Positions 1-10,449 of a DNA stretch of 64,000 bases are shown one piece after another (the first letter of the stretch is position 1; each line of letters opens with the position of its first letter). A model generated the notes under the pieces. The model ran no database searches, had not been told where the DNA came from, and saw nothing but the letters and a program-made list of their open reading frames with translations. The stretch comes from Trichobilharzia regenti (taxonomy: Eukaryota > Platyhelminthes > Trematoda > Strigeidida > Schistosomatidae), in contig OX235270.1 of NCBI GenBank assembly GCA_944472135.2, positions 148,257,632 to 148,321,631 of the forward strand. The letters run 5' to 3'. A program made the position numbers and the translations under genes.

Positions 1-245
1 TTAAATCCTTTATTTTTTATGTTTTCATTAATAGTTTCACTTTATTTTTGTTTTCTAGTGACCTTTTGTGGTCTTCTTTATGAATTCCATGGGATAGTTA
101 TTTAACTCCAACGCTTCTTCTATCTGTTTCATTTCATCACTGAAGTTTTTTGGTATGCTACTTAGTACTCCTGCTCGGTTTGTCAGACACTTAACTAAGC
201 CTGCCTTTACGTAGATGACATTTTCATCGTTTTCTACGACAGTTA
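1..245 (-). pseudogene. Penelope-like element RT fragment (thumb region)
   Basis: Read on the minus strand, this edge fragment encodes a stretch ending in NNYPMEFIKK, closely similar to NNYPIKFIRK in the Penelope-like element at about 20.65 kb. In that family the motif lies after the reverse transcriptase palm, ahead of the GIY-YIG domain. The fragment stops about 25 codons after this motif and starts at the window edge, so it is a truncated copy with no complete domain. No target-site duplication could be identified. The assignment rests on similarity to other copies within the window. Confidence 0.6.
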
Positions 246-493
246 CGACACAAATCAGTTGCTAAAATTATCCAGCAGTTGCCATTTGGCAATAAAATTC
301 ACTCTAGTAATAGAATGAGAATCCGAAATTCCCTATTTTAGTGCGCAGATAACAAGACAACCTGAAGGAACCTTAAGAAGGTGAATCCAAAGAAACCTGC
401 TTAAAAAGTTCAACTAACAAATGTCTGGAGCTGAGTACCTATTGAGAGGAAACGGAATCTGATTAAATCCCTTGCCGCTTGGATCCAACACAT

Positions 494-1143
494 CTGCAGT
501 CCTGATACCCTGGAAGCAGAACTGGATCTTCTGAAAGAAACCTTCATCCAAAATGGATACTTGCCAAGATTCTTCGACAATAATATCAAACCAAAGGTTC
601 AGAGGAATGAAACATCACTTGTTTCAAAAAGGATACTTTACGTGTATCTAGATTTCAAGAGACGTAGCTGGCGATAGCCTCAAGAGAAGAATTTCGGGAC
701 CTTTGGAAAGGACATTCTTCACAACAAACCTAAGAGTAGTGTTCCACAGTCGTCCATTCATCTTCAGAAGCCTTAAGGACAAGATCTTGCATCTGGCCAC
801 TTCCGTGGGCCACCTGCATCAGCTCACCTGTTTCTGTGACGCCAGGCACGTCGGTCTTTCGATGCGAATCCTGTTCAAAAGGGTTCAAGAATACTACCCT
901 GCATGGCTACAAAAAGGTAATGGCGGCTGGGTAAGGAGTGTGATAATCAAACACCTCGTCAGCACTGGTCACTGCATTCCAACAAGCACCTCCTTCCAAG
1001 TGATCCACAAAGTGAAGAACAACCTACCGGAGGCAATACGCTTTCATCACCTTTGTACTCCTGAAGCCTTAGACATACAGTTGGAGAATTTAGAGTCATG
1101 TGTACAGAAGAAAATCATCCAACCAATTCTACTATCTTGGTAA
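494..1143 (+). pseudogene. Penelope-like element 3' coding remnant (RT thumb plus GIY-YIG region)
   Basis: Two reading frames together read as the C-terminal part of a Penelope-like polyprotein. The first (about 494-660) encodes the pre-endonuclease segment (TLEAELDLLKE, NGYLPRFFD). A one-base insertion near 660 shifts the frame. The second (to the stop at 1143) carries the region that normally holds the GIY-YIG nuclease and the conserved tail (EYYPAWLQKG, IIKHLVSTGH, CVQKKIIQPILLSW). The YIG part of the nuclease is replaced by unrelated residues around HVGLSM, so the domain is almost certainly inactive. It is a degraded, 5'-truncated copy. Confidence 0.75.
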
Positions 1144-3430
1144 CAACAGTATTGACTTCTACTGACTCGATGTTTGTGCGCTTGTCTTTTTCTAACTCTA
1201 TAACATTTGTAATATTTAGAACTCTTACATGATCCCATAATTTTCTTTGTTTCTATATGCATCCTATTCACAACTCACTCATTAAACTACTCATCCTATT
1301 ACGTAACTGTATTCCGCTTATTCAATTTTTTTATGTTCCAATAAACGTTTTTGACAACAAATCACCATTGCCCTCTTACCAATTTTCACCCCCCCCCTCC
1401 TAGTTACAGTTTGATTACTCATCACATTTTTGAAATGTCTTGACAAGAATAACCCTAACTTATTTTTATTCTCATCGGACAATCCTACTATACAAACACA
1501 TGCACAAATAAGTAAATATGTAATTTCGATTGTACAACTAAGTGTGAATGAATTTGCCAAAAAGTGACTCTTCATTGAACTACCTGTTTTATTTTCAGTA
1601 ATGTCTGGATGGAGTTTATTCATGAGTTTCTCTTTTTTTCAAAGTTGGCTTTTGCAGGTTTTTCGTGCTTCAGTTAGGAGCCCATTAGCTTTATCATCGA
1701 TGTGATATTTGTGTTTCTCAACTTCATTTCGCATACCGCTTAGTTTATTAATAATTCTGCTGAGGTCTACTGTTAGGCGTAGTTTGCTCACGTGTTCAGC
1801 TGTTGATGTTATTTTGCTTGTCATAATATGAGTGTATAGGCGTAGGTGTTCAGGTATTATATGATGTTTTTTGAACATTTTATGTTGTAAATACGACATT
1901 GTGTGAGTCACGTTTCAGCTTGACAACAAATTGAAGACATGAGAAATAATGGAAGTATATAACTGAATTTAGATAGTTATGTGAGTGCATTGGTATGTTT
2001 GTGAACAGTGATATATTTTAAGTTACCAGACAGTAGATGTTATGAATTTCCTGGAATAATTTTAGTGCGGAGTCAGATTTTAAATAATTTAAAATAGTAG
2101 TAAATTGAGGTTGAAATGTAATCAGTACATATCATTGTATCACTGTGTGATTTCCCCAAGTGAATTTACACTACGATGGATTCGGATCAGTCTGAGTAGT
2201 ATGTTTCTAGGAATTCTTGCTATTTTCGTTTTCTAAGCAACGTAGGCTATTTTTAGTCGAATTGACAGAAGAAGCAAGAGAGAATTCTGAAGATGATGCA
2301 TGACTTAACTTGAACCTAAATGAATGTTTGTGTAATTGTCCCACGTGAATTTCAAGTTGATATTATTTCATACACAAGTGAAGGGATATATTGCTCCCTT
2401 ATACTCTACATAGATAAGGTTGTTTGTGCTAATTCTGTTCACCTCTTAGATATCATGTTTTGTACTTCACAAAGTTTACGTGATTCCACGTGACTACTAT
2501 TCTAGTGTTTTCTGTCTAATTTGCTTTGTGTTCATTTAAAAATTTTAATTGATACGTGTGAGAAATTTAAAAGCACAAGGAGAATCTGCTAATCATTGCA
2601 TACTCAGTCAAAAATTACATCCACAGCTTAATCCGGATCTTATTTTGTGTATCAGGTTTTCATCGTGCATAGATGATTTGATGATTGTGAAGTGATTTGT
2701 GATAACCCATTACGTCTTTTTCGTCGAATTCTTTCTCTAGTAAATATGAACTAATCCATATATCAACGTTAGTCTTCCATTTTCAATCGACTCTTCACAT
2801 GATCTTCTCAACGTCGCTCTTGAAGCATCAGTCAGCTCCTTAATTCGCATTCGGCTTTCATTGAACAGTCTCCTTAGTGTGTTGTGTCACTCATTCAACG
2901 TCCTCCTTCATTTAGATAATGTGACTAATCTCTCACTACCCTGGTAACTACAATTGCTTTGTTCGTGTGATTTTCTGTTTCGATCTCTTGCGCAACATTC
3001 CACTAAATTTCGATTCTGATTTTCACTTATTGAGTTCAGCTCACTGTTAAGTCTCCATAGTGTTGCTTTACGATTCACTTCCAACCCCTTCAACTCTACA
3101 GCATTTTATGTATTAATTCGTCCTGTTGTTCGATCTTGTATTGTCTCTAGTCAGCCTGTCTTTCCAAGTCGAATCTGAACTATCCTCTCCTCCTGTCTAA
3201 TCGTGCTATGAATAGTTAGTCTTTTAACACTGAATCATTTGTCCACCTACATGATTTCTGGAATTATGTTGCTTATGCTTTCTATCTATAAGTCGAGGTC
3301 ACTGTGAGGAAAGGATGTTGAGAAATTTTGTAACTTATACCATTTGTTACTTACTAGGGTGTGGACAGTTGAAGGGAATCCACGAAACGAAACGAGCTTG
3401 TGTTGTCCTGCAAATCTGTTGCTTCAACTG
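1144..3430. other. Unassigned AT-rich sequence
   Basis: No domain, repeat copy or gene was recognised. The longest frames are below about 110 codons, lack conserved motifs and look like chance frames in AT-rich DNA. A minus-strand frame at 1639-1911 encodes a charged, coil-like 90-residue peptide that could be an exon, but no splice structure or family supports this. Confidence 0.5.
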
Positions 3431-3439
3431 TTGGTTTGC

Positions 3440-3690
3440 AGGGTTTTGATTGGCTAGGGGAGTTTCATCTTGATCTGAATTTAGTTGGAGAACCATTGGA
3501 AAACCTAGGAGTAATGGACAGCTGTTTCCTCCTAGTTTGAGACTGTCCACAGTACGCAAACCTCGATGGTTCGAGACGAAGACTTTCCGGTTACAAGGCG
3601 ATCTCGTAGACTATGAACGCACTAGGACCCAAACCAATGGCCCATGAACTTCGACTTCTTATAAGTCATGATATAGAGCGACACTAGCTG
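3440..3690 (-). repeat. Degenerate Sm-alpha-like SINE copy
   Basis: On the minus strand this segment is colinear with the better preserved copy at 4.85-5.10 kb. Both run through a tRNA-like head (GGGTCCTAGTG, CGAGATCGCCTTGTAACC), a central GGAAACAGCTGTCC block and the tail TTCCAATGGTTCTC. The head resembles a tRNA promoter region. The hammerhead-like core is decayed here (CTGTGGA where the other copy has CTGATGA). The family name is inferred from the hammerhead-containing SINE of schistosomes. Confidence 0.6.
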
Positions 3691-3712
3691 ACGTCATCGG
3701 CCAGTATTTTTC

Positions 3713-3912
3713 TTTGTTCTTTTTTTTTTCTTGATTTTCAGCTTGATTCCACACTGTATTTTCGGTACAAGTATGGAATTTTCAGCATGGATATCGGTAG
3801 CCCAAATTTTGCAGGCCAACCATAGATATCAGATGTGCGCCGGCGTGGGCTCGAACCCCGGACCATGTGCATGGTCGGCGAGAGTCCTAACCACTGTGCC
3901 ACCGACGCACAA
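3713..3912 (-). repeat. tRNA-derived SINE with A-rich tail
   Basis: The minus strand begins with a 74-nt tRNA-like head (3836-3909). Its end segments pair like an acceptor stem (TGCGTCGG with CCGGCGCA). It has an A-box-like GGCACAGTGGTTAGGA and a B-box GGTTCGAGCCC, the two parts of an internal RNA polymerase III promoter. A unique body follows (CTGATATCTATGG to AATCAAGCTG) and ends in an A-rich run at about 3713-3731. A second copy, lacking most of the tRNA head, lies in both palindrome arms (33.6 kb and 47.8 kb), which shows that it is dispersed. Confidence 0.8.
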
Positions 3913-3958
3913 ACTGATAAAGGGAGCCGGTTTTATGAATAATTAATGTAAGTGTAGG

Positions 3959-4262
3959 ACTTGGGGATTGTGGTGCAAGGTAATTCCATATTAGATAGGT
4001 TTATTTTAAGCATTACACGGTGACGCACTGGTTGACATTTCGTATTTTGCTCGTTCACTCTTCTCCTTATCACTTTCTATATCTATGGTATAGGCATTTA
4101 GTCATTTCTTTTTCACATGTGAGGTGTTTAATTGATTGGGGGCTGTGGTAGAATGTAATTCCATATTAGATAAATGTATCTGATGTAATACAAACAGTGA
4201 TACTGTAATAATAAGGGGATAACAACGTTTCGAGCACATTTCCTCACTTATATCCATATTAG
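3959..4262. repeat. Penelope-like terminal repeat fragments
   Basis: Two partial direct copies share GTAATTCCATATTAGATA (about 3979 and 4159). The second continues into a block containing CAACGTTTCGAGCACA. The same order, a GTGGTAGAGTGTAATTCCAT start followed by ACGTTTCGAGCACA, occurs in the terminal region of the Penelope-like insertion at 20.07-20.18 kb. These are therefore non-coding PLE ends. Confidence 0.55.
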
Positions 4263-4846
4263 TCAGCATTCACTCGGTTTCATAATCTGGTTTACATACG
4301 TATTTTTTGCCTCTCTATCCTTTATTCTTTATTTAAGTCTTCGAAATCTCCTGTATAGACGTCGTATCATTTCGATGGCACGTGTCCAGATTTGATTTGA
4401 TGAACAACAGTTCAGTGATTAACCTCTCGTTCCACCCGACCACTATATTCCTTTTTATATTTTTACTCTGTTCTACTCCATTATGCGATTACACGTAATT
4501 GACTGCAATGCAACTGGCTCAGCCATTTTCTAGATCATTTAACTAAGCAGATTCAATCATTCTAGCCCTAACTAAATTTGTATGTTCCAATAATCTAATT
4601 GATCCCTATGTACTAGTTTAACCTATGTAATTGACAGCATATTCATTAACTGATATTTGGTAAATTATATTATATATCTTAATTGAATCTATGGAAGCTT
4701 TTAAGCCGACGGAATTTGTCTCTGAGAGAGCTAGTTGGTTTAGATAACACACCATTTAAAGCCTCATTGAGAATTCTACTTGAGGATTTGATGTTTCTTC
4801 TTTATACGGAAGTTCTACTGAGGTTTTGAATTCCATATTGTTTTTT

Positions 4847-5100
4847 GTTACAAGATTTCATCATGAGCTGACATCAGTTAGAGAACCATTGGGAAACCAG
4901 GGAGTACTGGACAGCTGTTTCCGTTGTCCTAGTTCGGGACTCTTCATCAGTACGTACCCATCGGGATTCAAACCCAGGAACTTCGGGTTACAAGGAGAGC
5001 TCGTACACCATTAAGCCACTGGGACCCGATCCAATGGCCAGTGCATGAATTGTAACTTCTGCCAATTCACGACATAGCGCGAAACCTAGCCAATATCATC
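4847..5100 (-). repeat. Sm-alpha-like SINE
   Basis: The minus strand has a tRNA-like head: A-box-like AGTGGCTTAATGG, then CGAGCTCTCCTTGTAACC, and B-box-like GGTTTGAATCC. A hammerhead-like block (4901-4950) and a 3' tail follow. This order is that of the Sm-alpha SINE family of schistosomes. The first 80 bp of its 3' end recur in opposite orientation at 5146-5226, so the locus is a partial fold-back. Confidence 0.7.
4901..4950 (-). ncRNA. Hammerhead-ribozyme-like motif inside the SINE
   Basis: Reading the minus strand, the core starts CTGATGA, followed by a GTCC/GGAC stem with loop CGAACTA, then GGAAAC, and CTGTC at the expected cleavage-site position. GTAC on both sides could form stem I. 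Extra bases lie between the core and stem II (AGA before it, AACG after it), so activity is doubtful. Known schistosome Sm-alpha hammerheads have the same order of parts. Confidence 0.5.
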
Positions 5101-5145
5101 CATGGCGAGTATTTGTCCTCAAACCCGACCTGCTGCACCCTAATG

Positions 5146-5226
5146 GTCACTGCTGTCCAGTACTCCCTGAAGGTTTTCCAATGGTTCTCTAACTAATGTC
5201 AGCTCATGATGAAATCCTGTAACCAA
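5146..5226 (+). repeat. Inverted 3' fragment of the Sm-alpha-like SINE
   Basis: The segment from GCTGTCCAGTACTCCCTG to TCAGCTCATGATGAAATC is the reverse complement of the 3' part of the SINE at 4847-4930, with few mismatches. It lacks the tRNA-like head. Confidence 0.7.
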
Positions 5227-5289
5227 TCAACCAAATCCCTACGAACCAACACTTGAATATTTTTTGTTAATTTTGTCATTTCTATTGTC

Positions 5290-5874
5290 AATCTTATTTT
5301 TTTCCATGGGTCCTTGTATATTTCTGAATAAGTTCTGGTGGGTAGTTATTCAATAGTAATATTTGCTTTGTTTGTTTGATTTCATTATTTAAATCTTCTG
5401 GCTTACTAACTAGTTAGACTCCTGGCCCAATTTTATAGACATTTAACTAAGTATATCTTTATAGATTCTGGATGGGATGAATTAAAGTCGTTCTATTTAT
5501 TAGAGTGTGTGTCTCGTTTTTCTATAAATGTTATTATCTAATCCACCGTCTTGTTTTCTTCTTATTCTACAGTCTAGCACGGAAAACTCATCTTGTTCCC
5601 TTCATAATTCAAAAGCGAATAGAATTCCGTCTGATATTGAGTTTATATATGTGAAGAACTGAGAGATATATTCAGATTTCGACACACTGAATGTGTTACT
5701 CATATATCTCCACCATAAACTAGGAGCAGGATTAAGCGTTCGAAGAGCTATTTGCTCCAGTCTATCTGCTGCTGCTGTTGCTGTGGATATTGATGATCCC
5801 ATTACTACCTCATTAGTTTGACCATGTAGGTTATTTTGAAATTTGAATACAGTGGAGGTTAGACACAAATGCAC
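5290..5874 (-). pseudogene. Penelope-like element RT fragment, catalytic site lost
   Basis: The minus strand encodes the RT palm region of a Penelope-like element: NEVVMGSSIS corresponds to the family's NGVxMGSPLS motif. It continues as LEQIALRTLNP and WWRYMSNTFSV, where active copies have a YVDDTF-type catalytic motif; both catalytic aspartates are gone. After a stop near 5602 the similarity resumes, with stops, to the thumb motif LLLNNYPPELIQKY at about 5330. It is a degraded copy missing its 5' and endonuclease parts. Confidence 0.7.
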
Positions 5875-6170
5875 ACCTAAATATTATTTCACCAACCGAG
5901 CAAGAGATTAGTCCTACTTTTGAGTTCAGCTGAGTGAGGAATAATGTTTAGTTGAATCCTGACAGCCTCCAGAGCTACATTAATGGGACTACTAGTATAT
6001 AGACTGGTTATGTTAAAGCTAATCATATTCCATCCTTTTCTAATTGAATTCCCTCTAGCTTATGTTTCATTACATGGGAATTAGTTAGTTAGTCTAGAAT
6101 TTGACCTTCTCTAATTGGCTGTAATACTGAAACTACATATTCATATATCTCTTATGTTGGTGGTTTGTGA
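5875..6170. other. Unassigned sequence
   Basis: No repeat or coding feature recognised between the PLE fragment and the minus-strand frames downstream of the TMEM60-like gene. Confidence 0.4.
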
Positions 6171-6591
6171 CTAAAGCCAACTATTTAGGCTAATCGAATA
6201 TCCTGCTTTATGAATTTCAGTAGTGCCATACATTCCACCAGCATTATTGGCTTTAGGCATTAGATTAAACCATTGTGACTCACCCAAATGTGCCTTCATA
6301 CGGAATACTAGATCACCCACCTGTAGATTTTTTGATTTGATGCAGAATAGTGTCCACAGGATTTCTAATTGCATTATACTTCAGACTTTTCAATAAGTCA
6401 GAAACGTATATCTCTGAAATTTTGTAATACTCTAGAATCTGCTTCTTCAGAAATTCATACTTATGCAAATTATCTGCTATACAGGCAGAACCAATCTGGA
6501 AGTCACACAAAATAACACCATTACTCCAAGAATTATATTCAATTGGATTCTTAATAATAAGTAAGAAAAATTTGGCAGAACCAAAAGGCAT
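6171..6591 (-). other. Possible exons of an unidentified minus-strand gene, or 3' UTR
   Basis: Two overlapping minus-strand frames (6313-6591 and 6171-6374) have gene-like composition. Around them lie plausible splice signals: a TTCCAG acceptor before an IGSACIADNLHKYEF segment, and CTACAG|GTGGGTGA, which could be an acceptor or a donor. A TTTGG|GTGAGTC donor also lies near 6285. Nothing here matches a family I know. It could be the untranslated 3' part of the upstream TMEM60-like transcript or a separate small gene with short exons. Confidence 0.25.
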
Positions 6592-6645
6592 TCATCAGTT
6601 TTCCAGGGAAATTTTTGTTTTCCGGTGATTTTCCAGTTTATGACA

Positions 6646-7238
6646 TTAATTTGGCTGTTCATTTGTACGAAACGCCCAAATTGTTGTACTTTGGCTATTT
6701 ACAATTTGACTACACGCTGCTATCAAACATATGAGCATGTTAGTCCATAGAGGAAACACTAGGAAAACAAGGCGATGTCTCGGTTCTACATTTCCTTGTT
6801 GTTGTTGCTGTAACAGTTGAAATCTATTGTAAGATAAACCATCTATATATCCCTCGAAATACAAGCAAAGAACAATCTGTCCAGCCAATTTCCACAGGAT
6901 AAAACACAATGTCAATGTCTGATTGAGTTTACTCCCAGCATCACAATCACCAAATATTTCAGGAAGTCTAAAATGTACAAATAGGAAATACAGTGAGCCC
7001 AAGTGAGACGGAAACGCCAAAAACACATCTGTTCATTAACACTTGACAATTTGATGATCACATACCTTCCAGACATGAACAGTATAATTGTGATGAGTAG
7101 AATAAAATCCACAAAGCACACTGGTATCAATACAATCAACCAATTGCTGATTATAATCCCATTGGACTGTGGAATTTGTGAAAATAAGAGTATGCAGCAT
7201 ATTGTCCACAAAGTTAACACTTTATTGATAAGTAGCAT
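6646..7238 (-). CDS. TMEM60: TMEM60-like four-pass membrane protein, two exons
   Basis: Exon 1 (7238-7066) and exon 2 (6967-6646) join in frame across a 98-bp intron (7065-6968; donor AG|GTATGT, acceptor TTTTAG). The predicted protein is 164 residues; human TMEM60 has 133. Exon 1 encodes NWLIVLIPVCFVDFILL followed by MSGR, closely resembling the NWFLIFIPVWIFDTILL...MAGR block of TMEM60. Exon 2 keeps the second half, with FILWKLAGQIVLCLYFE and LVFLVFPLWTNM. Four hydrophobic segments are visible at about residues 5-20, 32-55, 76-97 and 124-146. A glutamine run sits in the loop before the last segment. The family (Tmemb_185A) is of unknown biochemical function. The start is the first Met of the family-like frame. 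It is the only convincing host gene in the window. Confidence 0.7.
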
Positions 7239-7472
7239 TGCCTGTTAAAGAGAAAGTTGACACTAAATTCTATAACAAGGGTAGATATTATCTTTGAGGA
7301 CTGTACAACACTACATACAGAAATAACAGAATAACTTAGCAAAAAGAAATGAAAATAAAGAAATCTGCTTTTCTATTGTCGTATCACATCAATATTGCAG
7401 ATCGCACACACTTATGATTTCAGGAAAATTTATACCGGTTATAATATATCAAGTCTCATTCCTTCTCCATAG

Positions 7473-7712
7473 ACAGTCAAGATTATTTTGATGTGGTTTT
7501 GTTCTCTGAGCTGGATAGTTAGTTTGCGAAGCTTTCATCACCTTACTGGGTGACATCTTCAGCGCATACTTCAATTTGAAGTATACGCTGAAGATGTCAC
7601 CCAGTAAGGTGATGAAAGCTTCGCAAACTAACTATCCAGCTCAGAGAACAAAACCACATCAAAATTATCCACCTGAGCTGCAAATCTTCTCTATCATACA
7701 GTCAAGATTATT
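7473..7712. mobile_element. Fold-back insertion of a Penelope-like 3' end with target-site duplication
   Basis: A near-perfect palindrome of about 88-bp arms is centred at about 7575. Each arm equals the 3' terminal sequence of the Penelope-like element at 16.5-17.2 kb, from the tcaatttgaagta block through CAAAACCACATC. The 15-bp sequence ACAGTCAAGATTATT occurs at 7473-7487 and again at 7698-7712, as expected for a target-site duplication. No coding sequence is present. Confidence 0.8.
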
Positions 7713-7772
7713 CATGAAAATGGCATGTCTATGAATCACTGGCAGCTTAGTTAACTCAGTTAAAAAAATTAC

Positions 7773-8050
7773 TCGTCTGTAGGTGACAGAGAGTGAGGAT
7801 CAACTCCAGACTCTCGTTCTGAATAGCAGTGGTGTTCTGCATTGCCTCTCATCTATTCTGTGTATCAACGGATATCCTGGGCTCACCAAATCTCCCATAG
7901 TCCTCTACGTAAATGACCAGAAAATTGGATATACATGAAGGATGATAGTGACATGATTACGCTACCGGCATATCTCAACAATCTATTAGGTTGGTCGCGA
8001 AATGTATGATTCCTATCAGTGTAGCAAAGTGCGCAAACATTCAACAAGTA
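7773..8050 (+). pseudogene. CR1-like RT fragment, degenerate
   Basis: The plus strand reads in broken frames like the palm of a CR1-type reverse transcriptase: a GxLGPLLFxLYINDLP-like stretch, then LYVNDQKIG in place of LYADDxKIW. A colinear, equally decayed segment lies at 12.24-12.61 kb. Both share the downstream blocks TCTCAACAA and CTATCAG. Catalytic residues are mutated and no long frame remains. Confidence 0.45.
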
Positions 8051-8109
8051 TCTTGCATAACACGGATAACACATAAATTTATAATGAAGATAGCCAGCCA
8101 ACCACAACG

Positions 8110-8780
8110 ATCAATAATTACTACCAGTGAAAAGAAATTGAAAGGGATTACTTCCTTCACTTATCATCTATGGAGCATAGTTTCAACTACAAGCTGAACG
8201 GATGAAGATGTCAAAACGAGAATTGGAAAGGCAAGGAAGACCCCGATCACTCGGAGATCAGTTCAGCAATCCTCTGTACCCCACAACATAAACAATGAAA
8301 ATCAGATTTTCAACACCAAAGTCAGGTCAATTCTTCTATGTGGGCCAGAAACTTGGCACAAGTGTCACGAAAAGCATTTCTAACAGGGTGCAGGCTTTTA
8401 TCAGCAGCCTTCTTCGGTAGCTCCGTATTGATGATCAAATACACGAAAAGAAATGCGAAAAGAAACCCAAGAGACGAACCAATCAAACACCTATTACTCT
8501 ACAAATATGCAGAAGAAAATGGTGATGAATTGGACACGCTGAAGATACCACTGAGTGAGGTCACACACGAGGTCTTCTCTTTAGTCTAATCTGGATGGGA
8601 AACAACGAGCTGGATATCGGTCCGAGGGTGACATACAGGAGAACGTATAAGGAGAAGAAGAAAGATCAGGAGCAATCATGGGGTCATTCTAAAGGAGACT
8701 ATAGAGAACATGACGAAGTAGACGTGTGGCACTGAAGCGTTACATTTCACTGGGATTTCAAGGGAATAATAATAATGCTG
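8110..8780 (+). pseudogene. RTE-like (SR2-type) retrotransposon 3' end, degenerate
   Basis: The segment is colinear with the C-terminal part of the RTE element at 41.34-41.96 kb. It carries the FTYLGSIVSTT-like region, the KIRIFN / [13 protein letters not shown] region (TTTTCAACACCAAAGTC, GGGCCAGAAACTTGGC), and a tail ending GGGAATAATAATAATG like the RTE 3' tail. Several frameshifts and stops are present. The 5' part is absent, typical of truncated RTE copies. Confidence 0.6.
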
Positions 8781-10449
8781 ACATATTTCATAGAAAGTCA
8801 TTACTCGCACTCCAACGATGAAGATCATCATCCTTAGACAATCACTAGCCAAGAATTTGATAATTCGTGTTTATACTCTCCATAATATTAACACAAAATG
8901 ACTACTGCATAAAATATAAAAGCTAACGCTTTCATGAACATTTGTAAATATAATGGTGATTATTACTAGGAATAATATATGAAATATATTCTTTCGCATA
9001 GTATACATCAATTCTAACTCACGAAAATTACTGAATGTATATCGTTGTTGCTTTGTTTGAATTCTTAAATTCTATCTGATTCTGTTGAGGATTCAAATCG
9101 ACTTTATTCACAGTTGATAAATATTTCCTTCTCTAAAATGATTGAATCTCACTTTAATAAATGTTTACCCGCTTACTGCAAATTGGAAAATAACACACAC
9201 ACACACACTTTGAACTGTGCTTATTTTCTAAAGGACATTCAAGAAAATATTCAATCAAAACAAGATTAATTCTTGGTAAATAAATAAAAAATAGGTGCTA
9301 TTTTCAATATGCTTGAGAAAAGGATATTGACTAAACACGCATGAAGAATACAGCGTGAATACAGCAAAAAAATCAATCGAATTTTCCAGAATAAATAGTT
9401 CAGTTATATCTCAATTGTTTTCTTTATACCCTGTTGACTTCTGTACAGTTGTGTTGTGTTTACACAACATTATATATGCAGTAAGGTATATATCAACAAA
9501 ATTTCTCAGAAAACAAATTGTAATAGTAATTAACAGAAATATGAAAAAGGGTGAAGAGAAGAATAATTTTATCCTTCCTTGAAATGAATTTAAATCGACT
9601 GGTGCGTTGGCAGTTGTAGTCTTTTGTATAAGATAAACTCTTTGAATGGGAGATGACCTCTACTTGTTTGTCGATTGATTTTTTTCACAGACTTCACAGG
9701 AACACTTCAGTTGATAAATACACGTTGGTACACACGCATTAGACATCCTATCCTTCAAACATAACAGTTAGGTAACTACAGATAGATGTGAAAGTTATTC
9801 CTAATGCAACTGCAGAAAATGTATTTTTCAGACAGAATTGAACCTCCTTGTGATAATAGTTGTCACATCATTCTTTCCTCGGATTGTAGCCTGACCTGAC
9901 TGTCCTTTGAGTTTAGTGCTCATATAAGCCTTTTACTGTTCCATGTGAAATTAATTAGGCGCTCATCCCCTCTCTCTCTCTCGGAATATTTGTCAGATCT
10001 CGTAAGATTCTATTTGTTGTATCATTCGAGTAAATCTTCTTGACCTCCACCAAGAAATATCGTACAGGGCTGTGAGGCAAACATCTGTCCTGCAATGCCT
10101 TATGATGAGACAATCTAACACTTCACTTCCCTCTACGTAATGGCATTCGATACAGGAATAATGATAATCATTTTATTCAAAACAATAATGAATCATTGCA
10201 CAGAATGGAATTCTCAGAGTTTTTACACTGATTGCAACAATTTAGCTCCTTTTACAAATATGTACATACATAAAATTTAAAATAGTAGTCATAAAATCAA
10301 TAGTGGAATCACCACTATAAAGAGAATGTTGGTGGAAACACAATGAAGTATAAGCAGATAGTGTCACAGATAATACATTGTAATAATAATCTCTGCTCAT
10401 ACTTTGCAGTTCAGCGACTGATTTAAAAAGTGTATAATTTCATTTCTGA
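8781..10449. other. Unassigned AT-rich sequence with a short CA microsatellite
   Basis: Nothing coding or repeat-like was recognised apart from an (AC)n run at about 9192-9209. The frames are short and without motifs. Confidence 0.5.

Noticed and set aside
3836..3909. A tRNA gene on the minus strand
   Set aside because: Acceptor-like ends and A/B boxes are present, but no clean anticodon arm is visible and it continues into a SINE body with an A-rich tail also found elsewhere; called a SINE head.
9192..9209. (CA)n, and (TA)n at 26,296-26,323, as regulatory or structural signals
   Set aside because: Short ordinary microsatellites with no associated gene.
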